Shown: positions 23,380 to 36,100 of the stretch, one piece after another | Layout: each line of letters begins with the position of its first letter | Numbering within the stretch: the first letter of the stretch is position 1 | Assembly (NCBI GenBank): GCA_037349315.1 | Contig: JBAIAC010000030.1 | Coordinates: 11,119,501 to 11,183,500 of the forward strand | Reading direction: 5' to 3' | Length of the DNA stretch: 64,000 nt | DNA from: Chelydra serpentina | Lineage: Eukaryota > Chordata > Testudines > Chelydridae | The notes under the pieces: model-generated | Told to the model about the DNA's origin: nothing | Seen by the model: the letters and a program-made list of their open reading frames with translations, nothing else | Database searches by the model: none | Made by a program: the position numbers and the translations under genes

Positions 23380-25649
23380 GTATAGGGAAACTTTAAGCCT
23401 GTAGTTTTCTAGGGTTCTATTGTTCCATCCTGAGCAGAAGAGGGAGCTGATATTGGGGTAGAGGAATCACAGCGAGAGGGTCTGACATGAAGAGCAAAGA
23501 AGAAAGTGAGAGGGTCAGTAGGAAGGACCCAAAGGCTGCGGGATGTTCTCAGATCCTCCCCTCGTCCTCCAAACCCATGCCAGCAAACATATGAGATCTA
23601 GCCAGAAAGAAGAGGGATAAGAAATGACAAAGTTGCAATACTAGTTATTACTGGGGTAGAACAGTGTCATGTCTGAACAATTCATTTTCCCATGAATCTT
23701 TGAAGAGTTATTCAGAAAATTCCGATATCAGGATTTGGTTAAATACTCTTTCATAGTCAAATCTGAGTGTAGCTCTATACACACACACAGCATCCATTTG
23801 TAGTGAGAATGGGAGACTGGAAATAGCTGGATTGGGGGGAAAAAAGAACGGCATGAAAAAGCAGATTTGTGGAATAGTATTATTAGTAAAAGTCAAAAGA
23901 AATTATAGTTCAGCATTGTAATACAGGGCTGTCTCTGGCATATCCAGTTGCTACAAGACAAATCTGTGTCTAACTGGTGTTCATCCTGTTAATCATTTTT
24001 AGCAAGGCTTTTAGCTTTTCTAATGATAGTTAAAATCACCAACACAGATGAATTGTCTGGATAAAAACGGAGTTCTAAACTTTGTGTCTGAAGTTCCATG
24101 ATTAACGAACATTTATGATTTTTCATATCTTCAGTTTTCTGTCATTCAAATGCAGGATCCCAACAAAATCTGTTTTGCCCGTTGCCTCTGCTTTGGAAAT
24201 CTATATGAGAAGCTAAAAGTCTATTGGGGAGATACTCAGTGTTTTGTGGAAGGTTAAACCAAAATGTGTCTCTTGACCAAGAAAGAGGTTCATAAGTTTC
24301 CCCTTTGAGGCCTTAGGTTTTATTTGGACTTCTAAGCAGAAGCATTTAGAATTTATTTTGTGTTTACACTCTAACTTGCCTATATTTACACTGGTTTAAC
24401 TCAAAGTTGGTGGAAATAGTACTTTGTCATCAGTCCAAATAAGAGTTTCCTCTTCTGCAAAAAGGAGTTCACAGGACAAAATTAGATTCCTGCACAATTA
24501 ATGCATCTCACCAGATTCTTGTAGAGTAGCAAATTGGTTTATAGTGTTTTTCTTGAAAACAAGTTGAAGTGCTGCACATCACGAGAATACAGATGTTTTT
24601 ATAACACAAGGCTAACTGACTCAATGTTACTGAGTAGAGACATAGACTGAAATTTAATAATTTAGATGGAAACAACATGCTTGAAACAATGCTGTTCAAT
24701 GAAAGCTATGTAATTACGTACATTTTTAACAAGTATACAGTTGTAGGCCATGTGTCCATTTAACTAGTTTGAGGTTTTTAAAAGCTTCTGAACAGATTCC
24801 TCATTTTAGAAGTTCTTAATTTTCTACTCTTAAAAACCATTAATTTTGCTAAAAATGAAAAATATAGATAAATTACAGGTGATTTGCTTTATTGAGTCTG
24901 ATAGTCCTTTTTACTGTAGTTCACTGCACCTTTCTTGTGTATTATAACATATGTTTCTTCCCAAGAAATATAAGTAATTTTTGTTTTTGGGACTCCTGTT
25001 TAAAACTCCAGCTCATAATCAAGAAGTAGATGCATGACAGAAAATGTAAGGATTGATTAGATGCAAAACCCATCACTGACACTGAAAAATTAAATGTAAA
25101 ATATAAAAATGTTCATACAATCTATTATTGTGTCATGTAAAATATCTATCTTATTGACAAAAGCAATGAAATTAAAAGAGTTAAGCCTATCCTCATTTTT
25201 TATTATCATTTTGTGCCCAGGTACAAAAAAAAATGCTATAATGGAATAGATTAATAGCTCTAACAAGAGTAGTATCCTGTCTGTAATGGAGGCCAATGTA
25301 AAACACTTCAGATAAAGACAACAGACTGCTTATAATGCTCCTAATTATTGCTATTGTGTGAAAAGAATGTCTTTTCCTGACCACACATGGTGATCTGTTT
25401 AATACTTGAAGCTTGGGTATTGATAACTGTTGTAGCTACAGGAGCCATTATCATATGTATAAATGTCTACCTCTTGGCATACTAATCCTAATCTAGTCCT
25501 ACTGTCCGAGGTTAGGTATTGCGGGGTTTTGAGTTGGTCACTTTCACACTATGAGGTACATCCTCTCCAGCAGACCATAACTTCTCATTTGAAGTTGTGG
25601 AATAAATAATGTAAGAAATATGACTACACAAATGATGTTAAGATTTCCT
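23380..25649. other. Unassigned sequence
   Basis: AT-rich after about 23.6 kb. Frames are short and without motifs. No RNA gene is seen. Confidence 0.35.
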
Positions 25650-25945
25650 AAGATTTCACTGTTAAGCCAAACTGGTCGCCTGCCATATTTGCTATTCTTT
25701 CTGTCCTTCGTGATGGTTTGTTCCCGCACCCTCAATAAGGCTTCTTTAAAATACAGCCAGCTCTCCTGGACTCATATTAGCTTCCCCGGGATCCTGCCCA
25801 TCAGTTCCCTAAAGGAGTCTAAATCTGCTTTTCTGAAGTCCAGGGTCTGTATTTTGCTACTTTCCTGTCTTCCTTTTGTGAAGATCCTGAACTCAGCCAT
25901 TTCATGGTCACTGCTGCCTAGGTTGCCTGGGGTGGCAGGGACCCA
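25650..25945 (-). mobile_element. CR1 LINE fragment, endonuclease-RT linker region
   Basis: The minus strand translates in pieces as RKADLDSFRELMGRIPGEA, SPGELAVF, then QTITKDRKNSKYGRRPVWLN SEILGN. This matches the CR1 ORF2 region after the endonuclease (FRELMGRIPWEAAL, ESWLLFKDHLLQAQE, GRRPAWMNRELL). The downstream stretch corresponds to the region where reading reaches CR1 endonuclease-end sequence on the plus-strand side. Stops and frameshifts are present, and no RT or 3' UTR is attached. Confidence 0.65.
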
Positions 25946-26159
25946 GCAGGCAGCCCATGAAGATATCAGAAAGCAGAAGACATTTAAAAGTAAATTGGGG
26001 TTTGGAGGATGTTGGGCTTATTGTGGAGTTATTTTAATCTATGCAAATCGTCTCAGGTATGCACATGTATCTCACCCAAGTTAGCTTTCACACTGACACC
26101 CACCCTCAATAGTTGAATATTACCTGGTTTGGCAGTTGTATGTGATTTTCACATTAATG

Positions 26160-26395
26160 TCATTAAAACATAATAAAAATAATACTAGGCATTTTTGTAA
26201 CATCATATGACTGAGCTCTCAAAGGGCTTTAGAATTTATTTTTTAATGTAGACCCACAACACCTTTGTGATCCATAACAGAAAAGTGTTACCCCTTTTTC
26301 ACAGAGGCATAGGGTAGTTAAGTGACTTGCTGAAGGTCACACAGGAAGTCTGTGGTAGGAACATCCTGGCCTTTGTGACCCTCAGTTGTGTAAAT
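26160..26395 (-). repeat. CORE-SINE (MIR-like), minus strand
   Basis: TTTTTCACAGAGGCATAGGG, TAGTTAAGTGACTTGCTGAA and GGTCACACAGGAAGTCTGTG form the reverse complement of the conserved CORE region (CTGTGTGACCTTGGGCAAGT...CTCTGTGCC). CTCAAAGGGCTTTAGAAT corresponds to the GCGCTTTGAG part. Termini are eroded. Confidence 0.65.
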
Positions 26396-27509
26396 TAATT
26401 GCAAGACAATTCTTTGTCCTCTAATTGAGAAAAGTGTTAATGACGAAGTAGGCGCTATTGCCTTTTGGAAGTGTCACTGGATCTTTAAAATTCCGCCTGA
26501 GCATCAGAACTAGGTAGGAATACTTTTGGTGCAATGTGTCAGAGAAAGAATGAGAGAATAGTTCCAGTGAATGCCCAGAAACACCTTTATCATCATCTGT
26601 TTTGAAAGTTAAACTCCCAAGCAATATAGTGTCAATTCAGTATGTTTCCTATCTCTAAATAATGAATGTATGCTTAACCTGTGTGAATGCACATTGGATA
26701 ACAAGGAATGTGAACCATAATATCAAGTTAAGATATAACTGAAAAAAAGCACTAAATGGTTTGGATTTGATGAACCAAGATATTTCCATATATAAAAAGT
26801 GCTTTATAGTCCTGAAATAATAATAAACGGCAGAACCCAGTTAAAATTCCCAATATGGAATTACAGGTAGTACTGATAAGATCAGAATGAATCTATGCTC
26901 ATTAAGCACTATGGTGATCTGCATTAAACACTGATTACAGCCTGTAATTCCCATCATTTACTCAGAATGTTTTAAAACTGTTTAGATCCATTTGCATGAA
27001 CATTAGTGGGCGTTGGGCTGTGTGATGACAATGAGTCCGTTGTACTAATGCAGTGACAGTTTGTCCATTACTACACTTAGCTTGTACAGAATCTTTTTAA
27101 AAAGTCAACAAATGAAACTGAAGTAACAGGGCAAAGTGCTGAAGCTTGAAACTATTGGTTTAATAGCATACTATTGACCCAGTCTTTTCTCTTGTAAATC
27201 TCTCAACCTCAGTCACAATGCTGTCATTTTGTTTTCATTGCTTCATGTGACCTTAACCAGGTTTTTTTCTTTTTTTGTTAGGATAGCAAACAAACCTAAT
27301 TGATCTTTTTGAGCTCTACTTATTGTAGAATGTTTTTCAGTTACCTGGATAGTTATACATAGCAGGTCATCTTTAACACCCTCAATTTTAACAAAAGGCA
27401 TATTTATGAACTCAGTAATATTTTCATTAAAATGAATTATAATAAAGTTTACATTTACCAGCAGCCAGCAAATAAGACCAAGTTTTAAAATGTTAATTTC
27501 TGGAAAAAT
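26396..27509. other. Unassigned AT-rich sequence
   Basis: Short frames only; no repeat or gene recognised. Confidence 0.35.
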
Positions 27510-28812
27510 TCACCACGAAACCAGTGATATACCTGAGATACATCAATGATATTTGATGTTCATTCTCTGGACCAACTACCTAAACTCCCTTATAGATTTC
27601 CATCACAAATTCTACAACCACCACCCATCCACCAAACTGTTTATAGAACACTCTGACATCAGCATCAACTTCCTGGGCACCACAGTCAACTTCAGTTATG
27701 GAATCCCACAGACAATTATATTCAGGAAACCCATGAATCATCACACTTACCTTCACAGATCCACTTATTACCCCAGACACATCAAGAAGTTTATCATTTA
27801 CAGCCAGGTACTGTGATAACACAGAATAACACACTTAAAAACGTCTTCACCAAACACCACCACTTGACCAGAGAAGTAGGTCCCATCGTGGAACAGGCAA
27901 CCCCAAGAGAACCTGCTTCAATATGGGAAGGAAAAAAATCCACCAATTGCACACCCCTAGTAGTCACCTACTACACCACACTGGTACTTATATCAGTGAA
28001 CAGTTACAACCCATATTTGATGGGGACCACGTCCAACTCTTTCATGAACCCCCTCTTCTGGCCTTCAAACAACAACCTCGTCAAGCTCATCATCAGAAGC
28101 AAGCTTCCGCCAGACCGGAACTGACCAATTCAAAGCAGCACCAGACCCTGTCATAACAACAGATGCAAAATCTGCAGACATATTTCCACTGTTACGATGA
28201 TCAACACCCCCCACAACACACCTTTCAAGAACCACATTCCTACCACAACACATAGTGTACCTCATTCAGTGTATCAAATGCCCCAACAACTACGTGGATG
28301 ACACCAAACAATTGCTATGCTCTTGAATGAACTCACACAGAAAAATAGAAGACAAAGACACCCTATCACCTAGGGGCAAATACTTTTCACAAGATGATCA
28401 ATCCATATCTGACCTTTCAGTCCTTGTCCTCACAGGAAACCTGGCCAACATCTTCAAAAGAAAAGGCTGGGAGCTTAAATTCATAGGTCTGCTGGACACT
28501 AAAATTATGGACTCAATAGCAACAATAGCTGTTGAAATGAGACACAAAATCTGTAACTCATTAACCCTCCTTTGTACTATGACCGCAGAGGTGTTAGTTG
28601 CTCACTTCATCTTGAATTGTCTCTTGCAATATGTGTTAACTGCTTATGCTTAACAAACTGTTCTACCTTGAAACTCTAATTACCTTTCCCAGACCTGAAG
28701 AAGAGCTCTGTGTAGCTCACCAATAGAAGTTGAGCTAATAAAAGATACTACCTCACTAACCTTGTCTCTCTCCTATCCTAGGACCAATAGGGCTACAACA
28801 ACACTGCAAACA
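27510..28812 (+). mobile_element. Penelope-like element, pseudogenic (end of RT, GIY-YIG, 3' end)
   Basis: At 27525-27545 the frame reads YLRYINDI, the RT YxDD region with D replaced by N, then stops. FILWTNYLNSLIDFHHKFYN and INFLGTTVNFSYG (27556-27700), followed by RKPMNHHTYLHRSTYYPRHI, match the RT end and thumb of Penelope-like elements. A shifted frame then gives CKICRHI, VYLIQCIKCPNNYVDDT and NSHRK, the linker and GIY-YIG endonuclease; the usual GET has become DDT. SPRGKYFSQDDQSISDLSVL continues the endonuclease. Multiple stops and frameshifts make it inactive. The 3' UTR carries a hammerhead-like block at 28695 and ends ACAACACTGCAAACAG. Confidence 0.8.
28695..28719 (+). ncRNA. Partial hammerhead-like motif in Penelope 3' end
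   Basis: CTGAAGA matches the hammerhead CUGANGA core. It is followed by AGAGCTCTGTGTAGCTC, which can form stem II. The GAAA expected next is replaced by ACCA, so the core is broken. Confidence 0.5.
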
Positions 28813-29826
28813 GTTTCTTACTCTGAAAGATAGTGTAGTCTTACATCAGTTTGTATGTAGCTCTATACACTCAGGCAAAACATTTAAACATCTCAGCATG
28901 GGTATTTCCATTTAAATCTGATTACAGTGAAATAAAACTATAGCTATTAAAGGCTTAGGAGAACTACAAATACAAGCAGTAAAAGAAGACAGTTAGTAAA
29001 TGAGGTAGTAAAGCATTTGAGCAGGGCAAACAGTTTATAGCGCTCAGCCTTCCTGTAGCAGACTGTTCTATTCACTACAGACCCATGCACTGTTCCCTGA
29101 ACTGCACTTAAACCTGCAATTAACCTTTCACGCCTAATGAAGCTGTTTTGCTGGAAAATTAAAATATATAGTACTGCCTGCTTTTACAGAGACTAGGAGG
29201 AGAGCATCTCAAAATGAATGACTTTTCAAAGGCTTTTGTTGAAAAGCAAAATTAAAGTGCTGTGTTTGTATACAAATTGGGAATGTGCTTTGCAAGGCAA
29301 TCTCATTTGATGTGCTGTATTTTATTCCTGTACTTATTAATTGTTTTGCGTAATTGTTAAAACAACAGCATACCCACACACCAGTAATTTTATGATTAGG
29401 CAGTTACTGCTTGACAATCAACTATTACCATTTAACTTCCATTAGGAAAGATTATATTTCTAAAAAAAGATAACCAAGTTCATATTATTTTCTCTCATAT
29501 TTTTCTCATTGTGAATGCATTTGTCTTTAAAAACCTATACACTTTATAGTGACATATTTGGCTAAGCTCCCTGTTTAATTATCTTCCCATACATATCTGT
29601 AAAACAAGTTACAGGTTGTTTTTTCCAACAAGGACTATGAAATTAACCTGACCTAGTTCTATGCAGCTAAAACCAATTGGACTTAAAAATAGATCTTGTT
29701 CTGTGACTGGACTTGAATTTCCAGACCTCAGACCATTAGAGGTTCTTCCTTGTGTGTGGATGCTCTTTACTGACACCCTACCCACAGATACAAAGAAACG
29801 GGATAATCTTGTGGTTTGGCAAATAT
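28813..29826. other. Unassigned AT-rich sequence
   Basis: No recognised repeat or gene. Confidence 0.35.
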
Positions 29827-30102
29827 TAAGGCTATGTCAGCAAAATTTATATCACCCAGGGGTGTGAAAAAAACCACACCCCAGAGTGACATACATTTCG
29901 CCGGCATAAGTGGTAGTGTGCACAGTGCTATGTTGGCAGGAGAGCTTCTCCCACCGACATAGCTACTGCCTTTCATTGGGGGTGGTTTAATCATGCCAAT
30001 GGAAGAGTCCTCTCCCATCGCCATAGGCAGCTACATGGGAGATCTTACAGCTGCCTCAGTCCAGCTTTGCCTCTGTAAGGTCTCTAGTTTAGACATAGCC
30101 GA
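29827..30102. mobile_element. Non-autonomous DNA element (AAGGCTATGTC ends)
   Basis: It begins AAGGCTATGTCAGCAAAA and ends CTAGTTTAGACATAGCC, an inverted pair. Inside are ACACCCCAGAGTGACATA and GCATAAGTGGTAGTGTGCAC, and two complementary blocks: GCAGGAGAGCTTCTCCCACC and GGAAGAGTCCTCTCCCATCG. No coding capacity is seen. The termini resemble, but differ from, the GGGCTAGGTCTACACT ends of the 30779-31075 element. Confidence 0.7.
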
Positions 30103-30778
30103 ATATCCAAAGAACCCAGGTAAACTAAACTGGCCATGAAACTGGAGGTGACAGATGTTGAGCATCATAGGATTTACATTTCCAGCTTTAATCATCTTAA
30201 ATATATTAGTTTTTTGACATTTTATGAACAAAAGCCTACAAAATAAAGGCAAAGTTTACAATAAATATTTAAACCCCAGCATTTTTATCAAATCTTCAGT
30301 TGTATTTTGATGTAAATTCTGCTTGCCTGCAGCGTCTGTGCATCATCTTGACTTGGTAAATGAAATTCCTTTAGACCGCCAGTCTGAAATAATGAATTGT
30401 TCCCCTAATTAATTGTATTGCTTTGATAACAAGGAACTGTGCTGGGCCTAGAGAACACAATAAGTAAATTTCATCAGATGATTTGTGTGACGTTTTGAAA
30501 AATGATCTTCTGGAGTGACCTGATTTTAATGGAACTCTAACAGCATGCCAACATGTCCCGGTATGAAGCATTAGATTTGAAGGAAACAGTGTTTCCTATA
30601 TGTTAGTTATGCAAAGTGGGGTGAGCAGCATGCAACCAAGCATACTAAAAAAAAAAAAATCACATACGAATAATTGGAAGAAGTGTTTTCCTCCTAATAT
30701 ACAATCCATTTAACATACTAGCTAAGCCTAGCTGTTAAAAACAGAGTCACATATAGGGAAGCATCAAATATGTCACTT
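30103..30778. other. Unassigned sequence
   Basis: No feature recognised. Confidence 0.35.
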
Positions 30779-31075
30779 GGGCTAGGTCTACACTACCCCC
30801 CCCAATCGAACTAAGGTACGCAACTTCAGCTACGTGAATAACGTAGCTGAAGTCGAAGTACCTTAGTTCGAATGAAAAAGCACTTACCCGGGATCCACAC
30901 GCGGCGCGCAGGCTCCCCCGTCGACTCCGCCTACTCCGTTCGTCGAGCTGGAGTACCAGCATCGACGACGGAGCACTTCCTGGTTCGATTTATCGCGTCT
31001 TGACAAGATGCGATAAATCGAACCCAGAACATCGATCCGACGCGTTCGACACGACGCGTAAGTATAGACCTACCC
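30779..31075 (+). mobile_element. Internal-palindrome DNA element, copy C (best preserved)
   Basis: A 297-bp unit with termini GGGCTAGGTCTACACT and, reversed, GGGTAGGTCTATACTT. Hairpin one spans 30806-30871: about 30-bp arms starting TCGAACTAAGGTACGCAACT, around a 7-base TGAATAA loop. Hairpin two spans 30984-31022, with arms TTCGATTTATCGCGTCTTG and its near complement. Between them is a GC-rich core shared with copy A (CAGGCTCCCCCGTCGACTCC). No transposase is encoded. Confidence 0.8.
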
Positions 31076-31184
31076 ATCCCCGGCTTTAGTAACACCAGAT
31101 ATTGCTAATGTTTTAAAGGTGCCTCAAAGATATCTTATAATTTCATTTATCAATGTCTAATTTTAGGGATCGCTAACTAATGCC

Positions 31185-31246
31185 CGGAGAGAGAGAGAGT
31201 GTGGGTGGGTGGGCGGGTGCGTGTGTGTGTGTGAGAGAGAGAGAAA
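31185..31246 (+). repeat. Compound GA/GTGG/GT microsatellite
   Basis: Alternating GAGAGAGA, GTGGGTGGGTGGGCGGGTG, GTGTGTGT and GAGAGAGA runs. Confidence 0.9.
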
Positions 31247-31264
31247 TTACTTAATCTTGGCCCT

Positions 31265-31400
31265 TGCATATCCTGAAACATAAAAATGATAATAGCACTT
31301 AATACTTCTACAGCATATAGCACTTTGCATTTTCAGAGTTGTAGGCACGTTAACTAATTAAATCTTGCAACATCCTTGTGAGATAGGGATGATACTATTA
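31265..31400 (-). repeat. MIR-like SINE fragment, minus strand
   Basis: AATAGCACTTAATACTTCTA, CAGCATATAGCACTTTGCAT and ATCCTTGTGAGATAGGGATG are in the order of the reversed MIR 3' half (cacttactatgtgcca...gcgcttta...cctcacaa...ccctatgaggta). Confidence 0.5.
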
Positions 31401-32604
31401 CAGTTTTGGATTAGCACAGAATTTCCAGTATATTGGCAACCTGAACTGCTTGGTTTCTTTCTGGCAATGTATTTGATATAAGTAAAGCAGACTTTAGAGT
31501 CCCAAAGAAACACTGAAAATTATACCTTTTCACTTATAATCAGCTAGGTGATGCAGTGAGATAATGTGTGAGGAATTACACTTAAAATTGGATTTTGTGA
31601 TAGATAAAACTCAGTCCATGTAAAAACAATAATACACGTTATTTGTTACAAATACTGGAAAGCTATTTTAAAAGGTCCTAGAGTGGATTAGTAGAGGCAC
31701 TGTATGCAGCTAAGGTGCATTGAGTAAGTTTAAGGGGAAACCTGTACTGTGTTTGTCCACACTATTTAAATTAGTTATGGTTATACTGGTCCCCGAATGT
31801 TGTGAAATCAAGAATCAATTACTCCATCAGAGTTTGAAAAATAAAACAATGTGGTTTTGTGAGCTGTTGCTGCTAATATTTTACATAAATTATTGCCATC
31901 ATATTTTACTATCTGTTAACCCATCTATAATTTCTCTGATTTTATGTCTCCTGTGATAAGACCTCTGATATACCAAGATCAAATCATTTTTCATCCTCAT
32001 CCTTATTTTTAATTCCCCAAAGCCATTAACAATTTCACACCACTGGCCAAGCGAATGGGACAAGTTTATAAAGAAAGTATATGTTTTGTAAAAATGTGTA
32101 TCTGCTTTGCTGAGGCTGTGTTTAATGGTTTTCTTAAAGCTGGTCTCTTTCTTTGATTGAAGCTATTTGGACTAAAAACATCCTTTGATTACAGTTCTAG
32201 TGAAATATTGTAAAACACTAATTTACTTCTTCATTCTACTATGTTATCACATCCATTTCCCTTTAAAATATTACACTAATTCTGTTAGTGTTTTTATGCA
32301 GATGAACTCCAGTATTAAAGTTACTTGCTACGTAAAATGTTTGTAGATCTTTACAAGTTGTCTATCACTTTTTCTTGAACTTGGTTTTCCACAATCCATG
32401 TAGCTTTTACTTTAGTACATATATTAGGAAGTCGTAGACATGAAGTATGGACAGACTGCAAGCAGCTACCAATATGTTTCTTTGATAAATGAATGTTGCA
32501 AGGTTCCACACAGTATAATTGAGAACAGAATTTGGCCCTAAGGCTTTACTTGGTTTCTACCATGCTCACACTGTTTTAAAAAAAAATTACAAGTTACTTT
32601 TTGT
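31401..32604. other. Unassigned AT-rich sequence
   Basis: Short frames only, no motifs. Confidence 0.35.
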
Positions 32605-32865
32605 TGTTGTCATTTATATTACAGTAGCGCCTAAAATCTTAACTCAGGGCCCCACTGTGCTAGGCACTGTGGAAACACATAGTAAGAGACAGTCCCTGTC
32701 ACAAAGAACTTCTGTCTATGTAAACAAGACAAACAAAGGAAACAGAGGCACAGAGGGGTGAAGTGGCTTACCCAAAGTCACATAGGAGGTCAGTGGCAGA
32801 GAAAAGATGGAACCGAGGCCTTCTCATTTCCAACCTAGTGCCCTATCACCATACCTCGCTACCTT
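32605..32865 (-). repeat. tRNA-derived CORE-SINE, near full length, minus strand
   Basis: Read on the minus strand: a tRNA-like head (AGCGAGGTATGGTGATAGGG, then GCCTCGGTTCCATCTT, resembling A and B boxes), the CORE (CCACTGACCTCCTATGTGAC, TTTGGGTAAGCCACTTCACC) and an L2/L3-like tail (CAGTGCCTAGCACAGTGGGG, TTTTAGGCGCTACTGTAATA). It is the most complete of several SINE copies in the window and would depend on a LINE sharing its tail. Confidence 0.7.
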
Positions 32866-33076
32866 TCCCCCCTCCTTTGTTCCCAATTAAAAGAAAAATA
32901 TATTAGATAATAGGAAAACGTTTGTTAGCTTCCCATCTCACTTTGAAATAGCTGATGACTTGCTGGAAAAATACAAAAGACTGGAAATGAAAGGAACCAA
33001 CACAATGCTGTGGAAGTCTTCTCACCACCGCTGGGCACTAAATTGTGTTTTGTTTTGTTTTTTATTTTTCTTACAG
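32866..33076. other. Unassigned sequence before the candidate exon
   Basis: Includes a T-rich tract from about 33043, ending TTTTTCTTACAG at 33076, a good 3' splice-site consensus. Confidence 0.3.
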
Positions 33077-33198
33077 GTCTTGCAATTGCAAGCGCATTGA
33101 TAGACATTTCCCAACAGAAGCCTGCAGATGGTAAAGATAAGAGTTCAGGAGTCAGAAATCGAAAACATCTTTCAACACGTCAAGGAACTTGTGTCTGA
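33077..33198 (+). CDS. Candidate terminal exon, function unknown
   Basis: A long T-rich tract ending TTACAG is followed by an open frame translating GLAIASALIDISQQKPADGK, then DKSSGVRNRKHLSTRQGTCV and a stop (TGA at 33196-33198). The start is taken at the splice acceptor, because the in-frame ATG at 33010 would put the T-rich tract inside the coding region. The peptide is hydrophobic at first, then strongly basic, with one Cys near the end. I do not recognise the family. No partner exon or polyadenylation signal is assigned, and the frame is short, so chance remains likely. Confidence 0.2.
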
Positions 33199-36100
33199 GG
33201 TCCAGGAAATGCACTTGTACATTCTGTAATGTTTTCCTTTTAAATGGCTTCCATTGAAAGCTATACTACAGCCTCAGTTTTTATGGAGGCAGACCTATGG
33301 ATTATGATGACGAAGATAATGATGATAAGTAATGTATCCTGTTATATTCACACTTGCTATTTCCCACAGCAGAACAACCTTATGGCAAATATGAGTCTAT
33401 TTGAGTTTATTTAGAAATAAACTAAATACTTGTCTCGATGCTGAGTATATATTGGGGTGGGGTGGGCATTGAGTATATCTAGGAAAGACTACACATTGTT
33501 TTGTAACGTAGAAGGAAATTGTATAATTGAAAACTAAACTATTCACAGGACACTAAAAGACATTTTTGTAGAGCTTAATGTAATGGTGAGAATTGTACAG
33601 TCTTCTTCTCTTAATCGGAGTTAAAATACCCTTGCAGAAAGCTGGAACTGAAGATTGCTGATGTGGATTTAGGGGTTGTTTTACCATTGCCCAAATCTGA
33701 AGGCAGATTTTGAATTAAGCAGTATGTGGGTGTAGGTGTAGCCAAGCAAAACAGCAAATATATATTTTGATGATCATATCATATAAAAACCTGATTAAAG
33801 CATATGATGGGTTTTTTACCTTCCTAAAGGCTCGGACATGCAATCTGGGTTACAACAGGATGATGGGTGGACTTCAGTATTTCATTTCATAAGAAGTTTA
33901 TTAGAATTCTGACTGACGTATACTGTAAAGAGTACATGTTGGTCTTCCATACCAACTAATTATCAGAGCTGATTGAGCATGGAAAATTCTGCCCTGAAAT
34001 CAAGTTTCCTTTTTTCCAAAAGCTCTCCCTAAGATTGCAAGCCTAAGGAGAGTTTAACTTGCTGATACTTTACAGTAGTATACCTGCTTCTGCTTCAATA
34101 CTGTAATATTCTAAAGTGACTGTAAATCATTGTCCTCACCTCCCAGCAAAAAGGTTGCACCTTAAATAGCACATTGACACATCCATAATAATTAATAATA
34201 AATTATCTTCCTCTGACCTTCCTTTCCCAGCTGCAGAATTTCATCTGATCTTCGCTTTCATCCTATTTAAAGAAATATCCTGCATACAAAATACATATAA
34301 TAATAAACTTCCAAAAGCCAGCTTGATTCCAACAGTGGTTCTCAGATCATCCGTCCAATATGGGACCTCACCAAATCAGTGCTCAACACCAAAAAAAAAG
34401 CTAACAGAAAAGCATCCTCTCTAGTAGGCATTAGTCTAACAAGCTTCGAGGTGCTTGTTCACCATGGTAAAAACTCTAACAAACAGCTTCATATGGGCCT
34501 CCTCACTGTATTTTCAGTTAGATATAATTCTGAAATACAGCAAAAGAAAAAGAGACTGTTAAGGGGCGGGGGGGTAGCAGATGGGTCTCATTCTCATTTA
34601 TGCATTAAACATTGATGATGGTTTATGTGAAACCAATAGTTTTGTTAGATCTTGCTTGGAAGTGAAGTTTATCACCTCCATGGTTGTCAAGGTGCTAATG
34701 TAGGAGAGAGCCACAGAGGTATAAATGCCTCTTGTATATGATAGAGTTTTGGTAAATATGAAAGATATAAAAAGATAATTGATGTTTACTGCTATAGCTG
34801 TATTTTTCATTTTCTTTTTTTTATTTCAGGAAGGCGATGACATTTTACTGTTTACAGTTGACGATATAGTTACTTGCATGCCATGGTGGTGCAGTAGCAG
34901 TCATAAAGCCCTGTTGTGAGTTGATAGTGTTTATTTTGTAATGCCATTCACACATAAAACTATTCCTCTTAATTTGGATGAGGACTGAATGTAAAAATTA
35001 AATATTAAAAGGAATGGTTGTACAGGATTATCAGGTTGCATCTTACCATGACTGCTATATTGTTTTGACAAATTGTGCATTTATGAATTATGCTATAATT
35101 ATTCCTTAGCTGGCATGATTGTTTCAGTATTTTCCTATCTTAAAATATGACTAATTCTTAAGCTAAAATAATGTCATCATGATATTGTGTTTTTATTGAC
35201 TATTCTGACCTCACTCCCTTATTTCTTAAAACCTAAGATTCATTTGTAAAGATTCTTTTGCAAATTTTCAGTCAGTGCTACTTAAAACCTGGAAAAAAGT
35301 GTCTTCTGAAAATAGCTCCTTTATGTCAGTTTTAATGCGGAACTGCTCGAGGGAAAATAAGCCAGTAGAACTGGTGTGCATGGTGAATTAGCCATTCAAA
35401 AAGAAAAGAAATAAACCACTTGTCTGGAAATTTTCCCTAATTCTGTAATATCTTTCTGTCTAAACATTACACATGAGAAATATACAGTTTTTTATGTATA
35501 CCTGAGACCCATGGTACACAGGGCATGTATTCTACAGATCAATTACTCTGACTGGAATCCCCCAAGTGGGAATTGCATCTCCCTGTAGTCGCTGGGAGTT
35601 TGACGTTACTTGAAAAGTAAATTTAAGTTTACATGGATTATAATGTTTATTGTAGCACTTGAGATGGGCAGATATTCATTAAGCATTTTATTAAGTTATC
35701 AGTTAAAAACATGTTGTTTTTATTGTTCAAGTAAAGTACCAGTGTCATGGGGTCATTCAACATTTTCATTATATTCAAAGTATTTTTCTAACACTTCCTT
35801 GATCTTTCTTCTCCCAGCCTCCCTAACTGCATATAAATTAGTAAAAGTAAATGCATTAAAGAGAAATATTAATTGCCATTAAATGAGAGTTTGCAAACAG
35901 AAAGCAAACCATATTATCTGAGTAACTGGTTACTTTAAAGTCTAGGAAAATACTGATGTGTCTCAGATACCACACTGTGCAAATTGTTGGCAAATACTGA
36001 CTCTTAGGTGACAGATATTCTTATTTGCTTTATGCTCAAGATTGTTCAATGCTCTGCTCCCAGAAAATTTTTTGAACTCTTGATCAAATTCAGAAAATGT

